In this document: positions 1-10,681 of the stretch, piece by piece
How positions within the stretch are numbered: the stretch's first letter is position 1
Layout of the letters: every line of letters begins with the position of its first letter
Source: Burkholderiaceae bacterium
GTDB taxonomy: Bacteria; Pseudomonadota; Gammaproteobacteria; Burkholderiales; Burkholderiaceae_C
DNA: 41,656 nucleotides
Direction: 5' to 3'
Assembly: GCA_030653255.1 (NCBI GenBank)
Contig: JAURZS010000013.1
Span: 1-41,656, forward strand
Position numbers and translations under genes: made by a program
Notes under the pieces: generated by a model
Database searches by the model: none
What the model saw: only the letters and a program-made list of their open reading frames with translations
Told to the model about the DNA's origin: nothing

Positions 1-2094
1 GGCCAGCTGGTGTGCCGCGAGCAGCGCATCCGCTCGCGCGGCGGCAAGGAACACCTGCTGCAGGTCTATGTGCGCCCCGGCGACCTCGACAAGACCGGGC
101 ACGCCATGGACTCGCTCATGGCCTCCGTGGCCTGGGACGAGGCCCGTTTCGGCCTGCCGCTGGACCTGGAACGCTTCATGATCGTCGCGACCTCCGACTT
201 CAACATGGGCGCCATGGAGAACAAGGGCCTGAACATCTTCAACACCAAGTATGTTCTGGCCAGCCAAGCCACGGCCACCGACACCGACTACGCCAACATC
301 GAAAGCGTGGTGGGCCACGAGTACTTCCACAACTGGACCGGCAACCGCGTCACCTGCCGCGACTGGTTCCAGCTCTCTCTGAAAGAGGGCCTGACCGTCT
401 TTCGCGACCAGGAGTTCAGCCAGGACCTGGCCGGCGACGCCTCGGCGCGCGCTGTCAAGCGCATCGAAGATGTGCGCGTGCTGCGCACCGCGCAGTTCCC
501 CGAGGACGCGGGCCCCATGGCGCACCCGGTGCGGCCTGACAGCTACATCGAGATCAACAATTTCTATACCGTCACGGTTTACGAAAAAGGCGCGGAAGTC
601 GTCCGCATGATGCAGACCCTGGTGGGCCGCGAAGGTTTTGCCAAGGGCATGACGCAGTACTTCGCACGCCACGACGGGCAGGCCGTGACCTGCGACGACT
701 TCGCGCAGGCCATCGCCGACGCCAACCCCGACTCCGACCTGACGCGCCTGCTGCCGCAGTTCAAGCGCTGGTACAGCCAGGCCGGAACGCCACGCGTCAA
801 AGCCGTGGGCCAGTACGACGCCGCCGCGCGCAGCTACACGCTGGCGCTGTCCCAAAGCTGCGCGCCCACGCCTGGTCAGTCGCACAAGGAGCCCTTCGTC
901 ATCCCCATCGAGCTGGGCCTGGTGGGCGCAGACGGCGCCGACATGCCGCTGCAACTGGCCCACTGGGAGCGCGCCGAAGGCGGCTCGCACACCTTCGTGC
1001 TGTCGGCGCAGGAAGAAACCCTGACCTTCATCAACGTCAGCACCGAGCCCGTGCCCTCCATGCTGCGCGGATTCACCGCGCCGGTGGTGCTGGATTTCGA
1101 CTACAGCGATGCGCAGCTGCTCGCGCTGCTCAATCACGACAGCGACCCTTTCAACCGCTGGGAAGCCGGCCAGCGACTGGCCGTGCGCCGTGCGCTGCAG
1201 GCCGTCGGCCAGCGCGGCGATGTGCCCGCGCCGCTGGACGAAGCCTTCGTCGAAGCCATGCGCGGCCTCCTGCGCGATCCGCAACTCGACGCCGCCTTCA
1301 AGGAACTGGCGCTGACGCTGCCGGCCGAGACCTATATCGCCGAGCAACTCGATGTCGTGGACCCGCAGCGTGTGCATGCGGTGCGCGAAGCCATGCGCCT
1401 GCAACTCGCGCGCAGCCTGGCCGCCGACTGGGAGTCCGCCTACGCGCAGTGCAAGGACAACGGCGCCTACCAGCCCGACCCGGTGTCTTCGGGGCGGCGC
1501 GCGCTGGCCGGCCTGGCGCTGTCCCAGCTGTGCCTGGCGTCCGAGCCCGGCGGGCTCTGGCAGGGCAAAACCTACCAGCGCTTCAAGGACGCCGGCAACA
1601 TGACCGACCGCTTCAATGCCCTGTCCGCACTGATCGGCAGCGCCAGCCCGCTGGCAGGCGAGGCGCTTGCCCGCTTCCATGCCATGTTCAAGGACGAGGC
1701 CCTGGTGCTGGACAAATGGTTCGCGCTGCAGGGCGGCGCCACCGACCGCGGCGGCAATGTCCTGCCCGCTGTGCGCCAGTTGCTCAAGCACCCTGACTTC
1801 AACCTGCGCAATCCCAACCGGGCGCGCAGCCTGATCTTCAGCTATTGCAGCGCCAACCCCGGCGCGTTTCACCGGCCCGACGCCGCCGGCTATGTGTTCT
1901 GGAGCGAGCGCGTGCTCGAGCTCGACGCCATCAATCCCCAGGTTGCCTCGCGCCTGGCGCGCGCGCTCGACCGCTGGAAAAAGCTGGCCGAGCCCTACCG
2001 TGGCGCCGCACGCGAGGCGCTGGCCCGCGTCGCGGCCCGCGCCGACCTGAGCAACGATGTGCGCGAGGTGGTCTCGCGCGCACTGACCGACTAA
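1..2094 (+). CDS. pepN: Aminopeptidase N (M1 family metallopeptidase), 5' end outside window
   Basis: Reading frame open from window start; [18 protein letters not shown] and [37 protein letters not shown] (HExxH zinc motif) typical of PepN. Confidence 0.97.
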   Translation, partial: GQLVCREQRIRSRGGKEHLLQVYVRPGDLDKTGHAMDSLMASVAWDEARFGLPLDLERFMIVATSDFNMGAMENKGLNIFNTKYVLASQATATDTDYANIESVVGHEYFHNWTGNRVTCRDWFQLSLKEGLTVFRDQEFSQDLAGDASARAVKRIEDVRVLRTAQFPEDAGPMAHPVRPDSYIEINNFYTVTVYEKGAEVVRMMQTLVGREGFAKGMTQYFARHDGQAVTCDDFAQAIADANPDSDLTRLLPQFKRWYSQAGTPRVKAVGQYDAAARSYTLALSQSCAPTPGQSHKEPFVIPIELGLVGADGADMPLQLAHWERAEGGSHTFVLSAQEETLTFINVSTEPVPSMLRGFTAPVVLDFDYSDAQLLALLNHDSDPFNRWEAGQRLAVRRALQAVGQRGDVPAPLDEAFVEAMRGLLRDPQLDAAFKELALTLPAETYIAEQLDVVDPQRVHAVREAMRLQLARSLAADWESAYAQCKDNGAYQPDPVSSGRRALAGLALSQLCLASEPGGLWQGKTYQRFKDAGNMTDRFNALSALIGSASPLAGEALARFHAMFKDEALVLDKWFALQGGATDRGGNVLPAVRQLLKHPDFNLRNPNRARSLIFSYCSANPGAFHRPDAAGYVFWSERVLELDAINPQVASRLARALDRWKKLAEPYRGAAREALARVAARADLSNDVREVVSRALTD

Positions 2095-2107
2095 CCCAGG
2101 AGTCCCC

Positions 2108-3115
2108 ATGTCCACCAGGATTTCGCTCACCCGCTACCTTGTCGAGCAGCAGCGCGTCGACGGCCACATTCCCTCTCAGCTGCGCTTGCTGATCGAAGTC
2201 GTGGCGCGCGCCTGCAAAGGCATCAGCCAGGCCGTCAACAAAGGCGCGCTCGGCGGCGTGCTCGGCATCGCAGGCAGCGAGAACATTCAGGGCGAGATGC
2301 AGAAAAAGCTCGACATCATCGCCAACGAAGTTCTGATCGAGGCCAATGAATGGGGCGGCCATCTTGCCGCCATGGCGTCCGAGGAAATGGACGGCATCTA
2401 CCTCGTGCCCAACCGCTACCCGCAAGGCGAATTTCTGCTGCTGTTCGATCCGCTCGACGGCTCCAGCAACATCGACGTCAACGTGAGCATAGGCACCATC
2501 TTCAGTGTGCTCAAGAAGCCCGACGGCGATTCGGGCGTGTCGGAGTCCGACTTTCTGCAGGCAGGCAGCAAGCAGGTGGCTGCAGGCTACTGCATCTACG
2601 GCCCCCAGACCACGCTGGTGCTGACCGTGGGCGACGGCGTGGCCATGTTCACGCTGGACCGCGAGCAAGGCTCTTTCGTGCTGGTCGAGGAAAACATCCG
2701 CATCCCCGAAGACACCAGGGAATTCGCGATCAACATGAGCAATATGCGCCACTGGGACACGCCGGTGACGCGCTACATCGACGAATGCCTGCAGGGCAAG
2801 GACGGCCCGCGCGGCAAGGACTTCAACATGCGCTGGGTCGCCAGCATGGTGGCCGACGTGCACCGCATCCTGTCGCGTGGCGGCATCTTCATGTACCCCT
2901 GGGACAAGCGTGAGCCGGGCAAACCCGGCAAGCTGCGCCTGCTGTACGAAGCCAACCCCATGGGCTGGCTGGTAGAGCAAGCCGGCGGCGCCGCCACCAA
3001 CGGGCGCCAGCGCATCCTGGACATCGCGCCGAGCCAGTTGCACGAGCGCGTCAGCGTGATCCTGGGCTCGAAGAACGAAGTCGAGCGCCTGACGCGCTAC
3101 CACACCGACGGTTGA
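2108..3115 (+). CDS. fbp: Fructose-1,6-bisphosphatase class 1
   Basis: [22 protein letters not shown] and GGIFMYPWD motifs; follows pepN closely. Confidence 0.97.
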   Translation: MSTRISLTRYLVEQQRVDGHIPSQLRLLIEVVARACKGISQAVNKGALGGVLGIAGSENIQGEMQKKLDIIANEVLIEANEWGGHLAAMASEEMDGIYLVPNRYPQGEFLLLFDPLDGSSNIDVNVSIGTIFSVLKKPDGDSGVSESDFLQAGSKQVAAGYCIYGPQTTLVLTVGDGVAMFTLDREQGSFVLVEENIRIPEDTREFAINMSNMRHWDTPVTRYIDECLQGKDGPRGKDFNMRWVASMVADVHRILSRGGIFMYPWDKREPGKPGKLRLLYEANPMGWLVEQAGGAATNGRQRILDIAPSQLHERVSVILGSKNEVERLTRYHTDG

Positions 3116-3117
3116 GT

Positions 3118-3136
3118 CTGAGGGCTTCGGCCTCAG
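3118..3136. terminator. Stem-loop between convergent fbp and cheR-like gene (CTGAGG...CCTCAG)
   Basis: CTGAGG-GCTTCGG-CCTCAG inverted repeat just after the fbp stop; no clear U-tract. Confidence 0.35.
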
Positions 3137-3139
3137 CGT

Positions 3140-4552
3140 TCACGGCTCACGGTAGGGTTCCACCCCGGCAAAGGCCAGCAGGGTCTCGCCGAGCTGACCT
3201 GCTGTCAGGCCATCAGATTCCGGCAGCACAGTGTCAGGCGGAAACTGCCGCAGCAGCCGCTGGGTATTGGCGTAGTACTTGTCTGCCTGGGCCCGGTTGC
3301 CCTCGCTGCGTGCGAGATTGGCCAGCGCAAAATGGGCCAGCACGAAGCGGCTGTCCAGGTCGACGGCCTTGTTGAGCGAGGCACGGGCTGACGGTGTGTC
3401 GCCGCGCTCCAGCAGAATCATGGCCCGCAGATAGTGGGCCGCAGCGTCGAAGCTGTCGCCCTCCAGCCAGCGCTCACACCACTCCAACGCCTCTGACAAA
3501 CGGCCTTCGTTGGCCAGTTCGCGCGCCAGCCTGGCACATTGGGCCGGATCGGCGGGGTTGGCTGGCTCCATTGGCGAACGCGCTGCGTCGGTCGCGCACG
3601 GTTCCGCCGCCGCGCCGGACATGGGCACCGCAGAACGCCAGGGCGCCGAGAACAGGGCCGCAGATACCGACTCGTCCGGCATGCCGATCTTCTGAAACAG
3701 GACCGTGCCCGGGAAATTCCCCACGCTGAACCCGGGGAACAAATTGCGCGTGGCCTCGCCCGGACTCACGGCCAGCCAGCCGCCCGGTGCCAGCGACTGA
3801 CGCAGCCGCTCGACCACCGGCCCGAGTTGCGTCGGCGCGAAGTACATCAGCGCATTGCGGCACAGCAGTACATCGATGGCCTGCGTTTCCGAGGCGACGG
3901 AGGGGTAGCTATCCTCGGCCAAATTCAGATAGTGAAAGCGCACCAGCGACCTTACTTCAGGGATCAACACGTGGCGCCCGGCAGCGCCCGGCCGGAAATA
4001 CTGCGACTTCAGCCACGCAGGCGCATTGCGGAACGACCAGTCGTCATAGCTTGCGCAGTCGGCCTGGTCCAGAAACCCTTCGTTGACATCGGTGGCGGTG
4101 ATGGTGATGTCCCATTCGGACAGATCGGGCAGCAGGCGGTGCAGAAGAATGGCCAGTGAATATGGCTCCTCCCCCGTGCAGCAGGCCGCGCTCCACAGGC
4201 GCAGCCTTCGTCGGCCTTCGCGGCGCGCACGGATCAGCGCCGGAAGAATGGTCTCGGCAAGCACCTCGAAGGTCTGGTACTCGCGAAAGAAATAGGTCTC
4301 GCCGATGGCCAGATGCCGGGCCAGAGCCTGCACGCGCGACCGATCGTGCGGCGCCGCAAGCACCCAGTCGATGAAATCATTTTCGTGGGCCGCGCCAGAT
4401 GCGCGCGCGGCCTCCCGCAGCCCGCGCTGCAAGTCGGCTTGCCGCGCAGCGGGGAAATGAAGTCCCAGCATCGCCTCGACACAGCGGCTCACGGCGGCCC
4501 AGCGATCGCGCTGAATCACATCGTCCACACCAGATCCTCCTGGACCGAACAC
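3140..4552 (-). CDS. CheR-type chemotaxis protein methyltransferase with C-terminal TPR region
   Basis: GETYFFREYQTFEVL, LRLWSAACCTGEEPYSLAILL, DVLLCRNALMYFAP (CheR SAM methyltransferase); C-terminal TPR-like helices (AAHYLRAMILLERGDTPSARASLNKAVDLDSRFVLAHFALANLA). Confidence 0.88.
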   Translation of the reverse strand: MFGPGGSGVDDVIQRDRWAAVSRCVEAMLGLHFPAARQADLQRGLREAARASGAAHENDFIDWVLAAPHDRSRVQALARHLAIGETYFFREYQTFEVLAETILPALIRARREGRRRLRLWSAACCTGEEPYSLAILLHRLLPDLSEWDITITATDVNEGFLDQADCASYDDWSFRNAPAWLKSQYFRPGAAGRHVLIPEVRSLVRFHYLNLAEDSYPSVASETQAIDVLLCRNALMYFAPTQLGPVVERLRQSLAPGGWLAVSPGEATRNLFPGFSVGNFPGTVLFQKIGMPDESVSAALFSAPWRSAVPMSGAAAEPCATDAARSPMEPANPADPAQCARLARELANEGRLSEALEWCERWLEGDSFDAAAHYLRAMILLERGDTPSARASLNKAVDLDSRFVLAHFALANLARSEGNRAQADKYYANTQRLLRQFPPDTVLPESDGLTAGQLGETLLAFAGVEPYREP

Positions 4553-4829
4553 CCCACACGAAAACTGCCGTGTGCACGAAGGCGCCGCTCCTGGGGGGGA
4601 TGCTAGGTTGTTTTGCGCAGAGCACCTTCCGGTTTACATTGTTTGCACGGTGCGTACCCCGCAATATTGCAGGGGGGAAAACCCCCAACCGCGAAGAATC
4701 GGCGGCCCCGTGTAGACCGGAAGTACGCACGCGAAGAATTTGGGCCGGCACGGCCCGGGTTCAGGCCCTCGGCAATAATCCACATGTCCCAGAACAAATT
4801 GAGTCCCCACATTCCAACGAGGAGATCCC

Positions 4830-5129
4830 ATGTACACAGAAGTCGCCACCATCAACGTCAAGCCCGGCACCGAAGAAGAATTCATCGCCAACGTGCAAAA
4901 GGCCGTGCCGCTTTTCAAGAACGCCAAGGGCTGCACCTCCATGGAACTGCAACGCGGCGTCGAAAACCCCGGACGCTTCCGTTTGCTGGTGGGCTGGAAG
5001 ACACTGGAGAACCACAACGTCGATTTCAGGCAGTCGCCCGACTTCCAGGCCTGGCGCGCCCTGGTGGGGCATTACTTTGCCGGGCCGCCGGAGGTGGAGC
5101 ACACGACGTCGGTGTCGAAGGCTTTCTGA
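4830..5129 (+). CDS. Antibiotic biosynthesis monooxygenase (ABM) domain protein
   Basis: 99 aa single-domain ferredoxin-like protein, MYTEVATINVKPGTEEEF...GCTSMELQRGVENPGRFRLLVGWKTLENH; AACGAGGAGAT ribosome-binding site upstream. Confidence 0.8.
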   Translation: MYTEVATINVKPGTEEEFIANVQKAVPLFKNAKGCTSMELQRGVENPGRFRLLVGWKTLENHNVDFRQSPDFQAWRALVGHYFAGPPEVEHTTSVSKAF

Positions 5130-5372
5130 GTTCCGCGCCCTGGACGCTTGCCAGCCTCAGGCCGTGTCGCGTCCGGTGCCCCGGCGCAGCTTGGTGACGA
5201 GTTCCCGACTGGCCCTGGGGTAGCTCCATTCACGCCCTACCCCAAGTCCGAGCACCCGACGCGCTCTGACCATCATCTGTGCGTGCAGCAGAACGACGCC
5301 GACGCAATCCATCACGGCTGCATTGCCGATCCGCTGCAAGCGGTTGGAATAAACCACTTCGTTCAATGTGCT

Positions 5373-5997
5373 TCAGGTAAGGGGCGTCCAGTACCTCGCC
5401 GGGCATCGAGCCACCATAGATTTCAATTCGATCTTTACGTTGGCGGATAGATCGCGCCACTTCGTCAGCTCAGAGCGAATGAAATCACCGAATTGCTCTG
5501 GCGAAGACGGCGCAGTGGCATCGAACCCAAGCGCGGTAAATTTCGCCACCACGGCCGGCGGCAGGCCGGCAGCACCGACGATCCCGTAGAACGTGAACGG
5601 CTCGAGTGCGTCCAACCCGGGCAGACCGGCTTCCATCAGACTGGGCACATTGGGAATCGCGGCAAGGCGCTTCGGACTCGTGACGGCAAAGGCCTTCATT
5701 CTTCCGGATTGCACCAGTGGGATGGCGACACTGGCGGTCATGATCGAAAAATCGATGCGGCCGGCCATGATTTCAGACGCTGACTGGGTGTCGGATTTGT
5801 ACGGAATGTGAAGGAACTTGGTGCCGGTCTTGTACGCCAACAACTCGATGGCCAGCTGATTGGCGGTGCCGATTCCAGAGGAGCTGTAGGTCGTGTTGCC
5901 AGGGTTTTTCTTGGCATAGGCGACCAGTTCCCTGACGTTAGCTACCGGCAACTCGCTGCGCGCCACTCATCGCGATGAAAGACATAAACAGACGCAT
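5373..5997 (-). pseudogene. Bug/TctC-family substrate-binding protein remnant with internal deletion
   Basis: Frame 5373..5966 encodes only the C-terminal ~2/3 of a Bug protein (YSSSGIGTANQLAIELLAYKTGTKFLHIPYK...); an ATG at 5997 gives MRLFMSFIAMSG (signal-peptide-like) in a different frame, hitting a stop after 19 codons. Confidence 0.7.
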
Positions 5998-6095
5998 TTG
6001 AGTCTCCGACCTTTTTAGTTGAAACTCTGCCGGATCGCTGTGGTTTCACCCTAGCACCGACCTACCCGCTGTGCAACCGGCGTTTGCCGCGGGAC

Positions 6096-7520
6096 TTATG
6101 CGGGGAGCTGGATGGACTTGACCTCCAGGAAAGTTTCAAGACCAAAACGCCCGTTCTCGCGGCCGATGCCCGACTCCCGATAGCCGCCGAATGGCGCGGT
6201 TTCATTGAAAGGCGCTCCGTTGACTTCAACTTGTCCCGCCTTGAGCCTGCGGGCAACCGAAAGCGCGCGCTGTGCGTCCGCCGACCACACGCTTGCTGCC
6301 AGCCCGTACCGGGTGCCGTTGGCGATGCGGATCGCTTCCTCCTCGTCGCGAAAGGTGATGATGGACAGCACGGGGCCAAATACCTCGACCTGTGCAATCG
6401 TGGCGTCCGGGGCTACTCGTCCCAGCACGGTGGGCTGCATGAAGTAGCCGCCCCCGCAGCCCGGCGGAGTTTGCGGGCCGCCCGCCACCAGCTCGGCCCC
6501 CTCGGCCAACCCCTGCTCGACCAGTGCGCGCGCGCGCTCAAGCTGCTTTGCCGAGGCCAGCGGACCCATGCGCGTTTCGGGTTGGAAGGGATCGCCAACA
6601 AGAAATGTGGCGGCGGCGCGCGCTGCAAGTTCGCGCGCTTCTTCGTAGCGGTCCTGCGGGATCAGGAGTCGTGTCAACGCCGAACAGGTCTGCCCCGAAT
6701 TGAGGAAGCACGCTGTCACCGTGCGGCGCACGACCAGGGCGAGGTCGGCGTCGTCGAGCACGACGGCAGCTGACTTTCCTCCGAGTTCCAGTGCCACGCG
6801 TTTGATCGAACGGGATGCGAGTTCCATGACGCGCCTGCCGACAGCCGTAGACCCAGTGAACGAGACCACATCAACTTCCGCAGCGCTGACCAGCGCCTCA
6901 CCCAGCACACGCCCATCCCCCGTCACCATGTTCAGGACGCCAGGCGGCAGCCCCGCTTCATGAACGGCGCGACACAGCGCGAATGCGGACAAGGGCGCCA
7001 CCTCGGATGGCTTGAGCACCACTGTGCAGCCCGCGGCAAGTGCGGCGGCCACCTTGCCGGTCACTTGATGAAGAGGATAGTTCCACGGAGTGATGCAGGC
7101 GGCCACGCCCATCGGCTCTCGAACGATCAGGGAGTTGCCATGCCGGGTCTCAAAGGGATACTCCGTCGCAAGCGTTGCGAACGCACGCCAGGCCTGCACC
7201 GGCACGTCGATCTGGATGCGGGCGCTAAGCTTGTACGGCATCCCGACTTCAGAGGATACGAGACGGGCCAGCGCATCCCGCTGCTCGGCAAGCAAATCGG
7301 CGATTTTGGCAAGGTACCGTGATCGCTGCGCGGGTGCCGTGGCAGCCCAGCCCGGCGCCGCCCTTTGTGCGGCGGCAAGCGCCTGCTGCAACTCCTGCTC
7401 GGAGCAAGCCGGAACGCGTCCGTGCACCTCGCCGGTGATCGCACTGCGCGTTTCAATCCAGGCCGGCGTCGCGGGCGACACCCAGGCTCCGTCGATATAG
7501 ACGTGTGGTTCCTCATGCAT
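6096..7520 (-). CDS. Aldehyde dehydrogenase family protein
   Basis: MGVAACITPWNYPLHQ, VSFTGSTAVGRRVME, VALELGGKSAAVVLDDAD, NSGQTCSALTRLLIP motifs. Confidence 0.95.
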   Translation of the reverse strand: MHEEPHVYIDGAWVSPATPAWIETRSAITGEVHGRVPACSEQELQQALAAAQRAAPGWAATAPAQRSRYLAKIADLLAEQRDALARLVSSEVGMPYKLSARIQIDVPVQAWRAFATLATEYPFETRHGNSLIVREPMGVAACITPWNYPLHQVTGKVAAALAAGCTVVLKPSEVAPLSAFALCRAVHEAGLPPGVLNMVTGDGRVLGEALVSAAEVDVVSFTGSTAVGRRVMELASRSIKRVALELGGKSAAVVLDDADLALVVRRTVTACFLNSGQTCSALTRLLIPQDRYEEARELAARAAATFLVGDPFQPETRMGPLASAKQLERARALVEQGLAEGAELVAGGPQTPPGCGGGYFMQPTVLGRVAPDATIAQVEVFGPVLSIITFRDEEEAIRIANGTRYGLAASVWSADAQRALSVARRLKAGQVEVNGAPFNETAPFGGYRESGIGRENGRFGLETFLEVKSIQLPA

Positions 7521-8691
7521 GTCCGGGGTCCTTCAAGTGTTGGGGGCTTGCGGCCTGCGTAGCTGTGCCGTTCAACTCACCGATCTCGCTGGGGCACAGA
7601 CCCCAGCGGGTCAGGACGGCTGTCAGATCATTGTTCGCCTGGGCTGGCGCAGATGGACGATCGGGTTCGGTCCGGCTGAATCGAGGCGCCGGCCGCGCCT
7701 GGACAACTCCGTCAATCTCGATGTAGCTGCCCCGCGCACGCGCCTGCGGATGCTGTGTGGCCTCGGAAAGCGCCAAAACAGGTGTGAGACAGGCATCTCG
7801 CCCTTCAGCCAATGCGCCCCACTCATCGCGCGTGCGCAATACGATTTTCTCGGCGAAGCGCTTGCGCAGAATGGGCCAACTCGCACGACTCCGTCGGTCC
7901 GGCAGCGCATCTTCCGCCAAGCCGAGAACCTGCAGCAGATTGGCATAGAAGCGGTCCTCGATCGCGCCCACCGCGACGAACTTGCCGTCCCGGGTTCGGT
8001 ATGTGTCGTACCACGGTGCGCCAGAATCGATCATGTTGTCCGCGCGCTGATCGCTCCACAGGCCGGCCGCCCGGTAGCCATGGACCGACGACAGCAAGGC
8101 GGCCACCCCATCCAGCACCGAAGCGTCGACGACCTGCCCGCACCCGCTTTGGCCCGCCTCGTGCAACGCGCACACCAGGCCGAATGCGAGCATCATGCCG
8201 CCGCCGCCGTAATCCCCAACCAGGCTCAAGGGCGGCACCGGAGCAGCGTCTGCGCGGCCAATCGCGTGCAGAGCTCCGGTCATGCCAAGGTAGTTGATGT
8301 CGTGACCCGCTTCCATCGCCATGGGACCCTCCCGGCCCCATCCGGTCATGCGGCCGTAGACGAGACGCGGCTGCAAGTTCAGACAATCCTCCGGACCCAG
8401 GCCTATCCTCTCCATGACTCCTGGACGGAATCCTTCGATGAGCGCGTGACTGCCGGCCACCAGCCGTCGCGCGAGGCGCAGCCCGTCCACTGACTTGAGG
8501 TCGAGCGTGATATTTCGCCGGCCCCGCTTCAATACCTGAAAGCGGAGATCCATTCGAATACCCAGATCACTTCCGCTGGCGCGCTCCACGCTCAGCACCT
8601 CCGCACCCATGTCGGCCAGCATCATCGCGGCAAACGGCGCCGGCCCCAAGCCGGAGAATTCAAGCACTTGGATTCCTTGCAAAGGGCCCAT
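7513..8691 (-). CDS. CaiB/BaiF (class III) CoA-transferase
   Basis: LQGIQVLEFSGLGPAPFAAMMLADMGAEVLSVE; catalytic Asp context LSLVGDYGGGGMMLAFGL; GQVVDASVLDG. Confidence 0.93.
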   Translation of the reverse strand: MGPLQGIQVLEFSGLGPAPFAAMMLADMGAEVLSVERASGSDLGIRMDLRFQVLKRGRRNITLDLKSVDGLRLARRLVAGSHALIEGFRPGVMERIGLGPEDCLNLQPRLVYGRMTGWGREGPMAMEAGHDINYLGMTGALHAIGRADAAPVPPLSLVGDYGGGGMMLAFGLVCALHEAGQSGCGQVVDASVLDGVAALLSSVHGYRAAGLWSDQRADNMIDSGAPWYDTYRTRDGKFVAVGAIEDRFYANLLQVLGLAEDALPDRRSRASWPILRKRFAEKIVLRTRDEWGALAEGRDACLTPVLALSEATQHPQARARGSYIEIDGVVQARPAPRFSRTEPDRPSAPAQANNDLTAVLTRWGLCPSEIGELNGTATQAASPQHLKDPGHA

Positions 8692-8714
8692 GGATTGTTC
8701 CTCGATTGGGCGCG

Positions 8715-9929
8715 TCAGGCGCCGGCCCCAGCAACGCCTTTGGAGACCAGCCTGTCAATTTCAACCGGCCCCATCCCCAGTTCTGCCAGCACCTCGCGCG
8801 TATGCTGTCCCAGCAGCGGCGGCGCGTACCGGGTACGCGGTGGCGTCTGCGCCAATTTCAGTGGGCTGCCAATAAGTCGAAGCGCGCCCATCTGCGGGTG
8901 GGTGACTTCTTCAATGAGGCCGCGCGCGACGACTTCGGGTGCATCCAGAACCTCGGCGACAGGCCGCACCTTGCCGACTGGCAAGCCAGCAAGCCGCATG
9001 GCCTCAACCCAGGCCTGGGCGGTCCGGGTTGCGAAGATGCGATCGAGTTCGGAAACCAGAAAGTCCCGATGCGCCACACGCTGGGCATTGGTCGCGAAGC
9101 GTGCATCTGCAGCCAGCTCGGGACGTTGCAAGACGACATTGCAAAGCGTGCGGAACTGATTGTCGTTACCGACTCCAACTACGAACGGCGCGTCCGATGC
9201 CCGGAACATCTGGTACGGAACGATCGCCGGGTGGTGGTTTCCCAGCCGTCGCGGCGACTCGCCGGTCAATAGGCATTCACTGCCTGCGTTGAGCAGGCCG
9301 ACCACGCCTGCGTCGAGCAACGAGATATCGATCAGCTGGCCCTGTCCGGTACGCTCGCGTTCGAAAAGCGCCAGCAAGACCGACTGCGTTGCGTTCATGC
9401 CCGCCATGAGATCGATCAATGGCACCGGCAGCTTCAGCGGCATGCCGTCAGGCTCGCCGGTGAAAGACATCATGCCTGCTTCGGCTTGCGTGACATAGTC
9501 ATAGCCTGGCAGGTGCGCGAGCGGAGAATCACGGCCATAGCCGGAGATCGAGCAATACACGACCCGTGGATTGATTGTCCGCACCGTCTCATAATCGAGA
9601 CCGAACTTGCGCAATGCCCCGAGGCGATAGTTCTCCACCACCACGTCCGCCTCGGAGGCAAGGCGCCCGGCGATTGCCTGTCCCTCGCTCGATGCGAGGT
9701 CTATGGCGACGCTTCGCTTGTTGCGATTCGTCATCAGGTAGTAGACGGAAAGGCCGCCTTCCGTGAACGGTCCCCACTTCCGGGTGTCGTCCCCCCCCTC
9801 AGGGTTCTCGATCTTGATGACCTCCGCTCCGAAATCACCGAGCGTCATGGTGCACCATGGTCCTGCGAGCACCCGCGTCAGGTCCAGAACGCGGTAACCC
9901 GCGAGCACGCTTTTTCGTCCATCCATCAT
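8715..9929 (-). CDS. CaiB/BaiF (class III) CoA-transferase
   Basis: LAGYRVLDLTRVLAGPWCTMTLGDFGAEVIKIENPEGGDDTRKWGP; catalytic Asp context VPLIDLMAGMNATQSVL. Confidence 0.95.
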   Translation of the reverse strand: MMDGRKSVLAGYRVLDLTRVLAGPWCTMTLGDFGAEVIKIENPEGGDDTRKWGPFTEGGLSVYYLMTNRNKRSVAIDLASSEGQAIAGRLASEADVVVENYRLGALRKFGLDYETVRTINPRVVYCSISGYGRDSPLAHLPGYDYVTQAEAGMMSFTGEPDGMPLKLPVPLIDLMAGMNATQSVLLALFERERTGQGQLIDISLLDAGVVGLLNAGSECLLTGESPRRLGNHHPAIVPYQMFRASDAPFVVGVGNDNQFRTLCNVVLQRPELAADARFATNAQRVAHRDFLVSELDRIFATRTAQAWVEAMRLAGLPVGKVRPVAEVLDAPEVVARGLIEEVTHPQMGALRLIGSPLKLAQTPPRTRYAPPLLGQHTREVLAELGMGPVEIDRLVSKGVAGAGA

Positions 9930-10681
9930 GCTACTGACTCATCGGGGCCGGTGTGCACGTGCACAAAATCATCCACCGGCACGCGCTCGGAGCGCAGGGT
10001 GTTCTCGATCCGCCCGGGGTCGGCATGGCCAAGGCTCATTCCACACACCACGGCCTCTTCGGAGGGAAGAGACAGGTGCTCCGCGATGATGGTGTGAAAC
10101 TGATTGAAGGCCGCCTGGGCACAGGTATCGAGGCCACGGGCCCGCGCCGCGAGCATCACGTTTTGAAGGAACATTCCGCATTCAAGCCAGGCACCGCGTT
10201 GAAACCGCCTATCGACCGTGAAGATCAAGCCGATCGGTGCGTCGAAGAATGAGTAGTTACGCGCGTGCTGGCTATGCATGCGCTCGCGTTCCCCCCGTTC
10301 GATCCCCAGCAATCCGTACAGAGCCCAACCGAGCCGGCGGCGCCGCGAGCGATAGGGTTCGAACCATTCGGGCGCGTGGTAGGGTGGGTCCTCCCGAAGC
10401 AGGGCAGCCCGGACTGGGTCGTCATGAAGCGCGCACAGCGCGCTTGAGAGCCTTTCCTTTGCGGCGCCTACCAGCACATGCACTTTCCAAGGCTGAACAT
10501 TACCGCCCGAAGGCGCATAAGCCGCCACTTCCAATATTTCGCGCACCTGCGACAAAGGCACAGGCCTCGGTACAAAGGCGCGAACCGAATGGCGTGAGCG
10601 GATCACCCCGTCAACTGCGGCCACCACGTCGTCGACCCCACTTGAATCAGTCAACGGTAATCCCAGTCCGATTGACGACAT
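9926..10681 (-). CDS. Nitroreductase-family FMN oxidoreductase
   Basis: VIRSRHSVRAFVPRPVPLSQVREILEVAAYAPSGGNVQPWKVHVL; C-terminal CGMSLGHADP. Confidence 0.92.
   Translation of the reverse strand: MSSIGLGLPLTDSSGVDDVVAAVDGVIRSRHSVRAFVPRPVPLSQVREILEVAAYAPSGGNVQPWKVHVLVGAAKERLSSALCALHDDPVRAALLREDPPYHAPEWFEPYRSRRRRLGWALYGLLGIERGERERMHSQHARNYSFFDAPIGLIFTVDRRFQRGAWLECGMFLQNVMLAARARGLDTCAQAAFNQFHTIIAEHLSLPSEEAVVCGMSLGHADPGRIENTLRSERVPVDDFVHVHTGPDESVA

Noticed and set aside
1931-3103. 390-aa minus-strand ORF antisense to fbp and pepN
   Set aside because: Shadow ORF in GC-rich coding DNA; low-complexity His/Ala/Asp-rich translation, and the opposite strand is unmistakably fbp.
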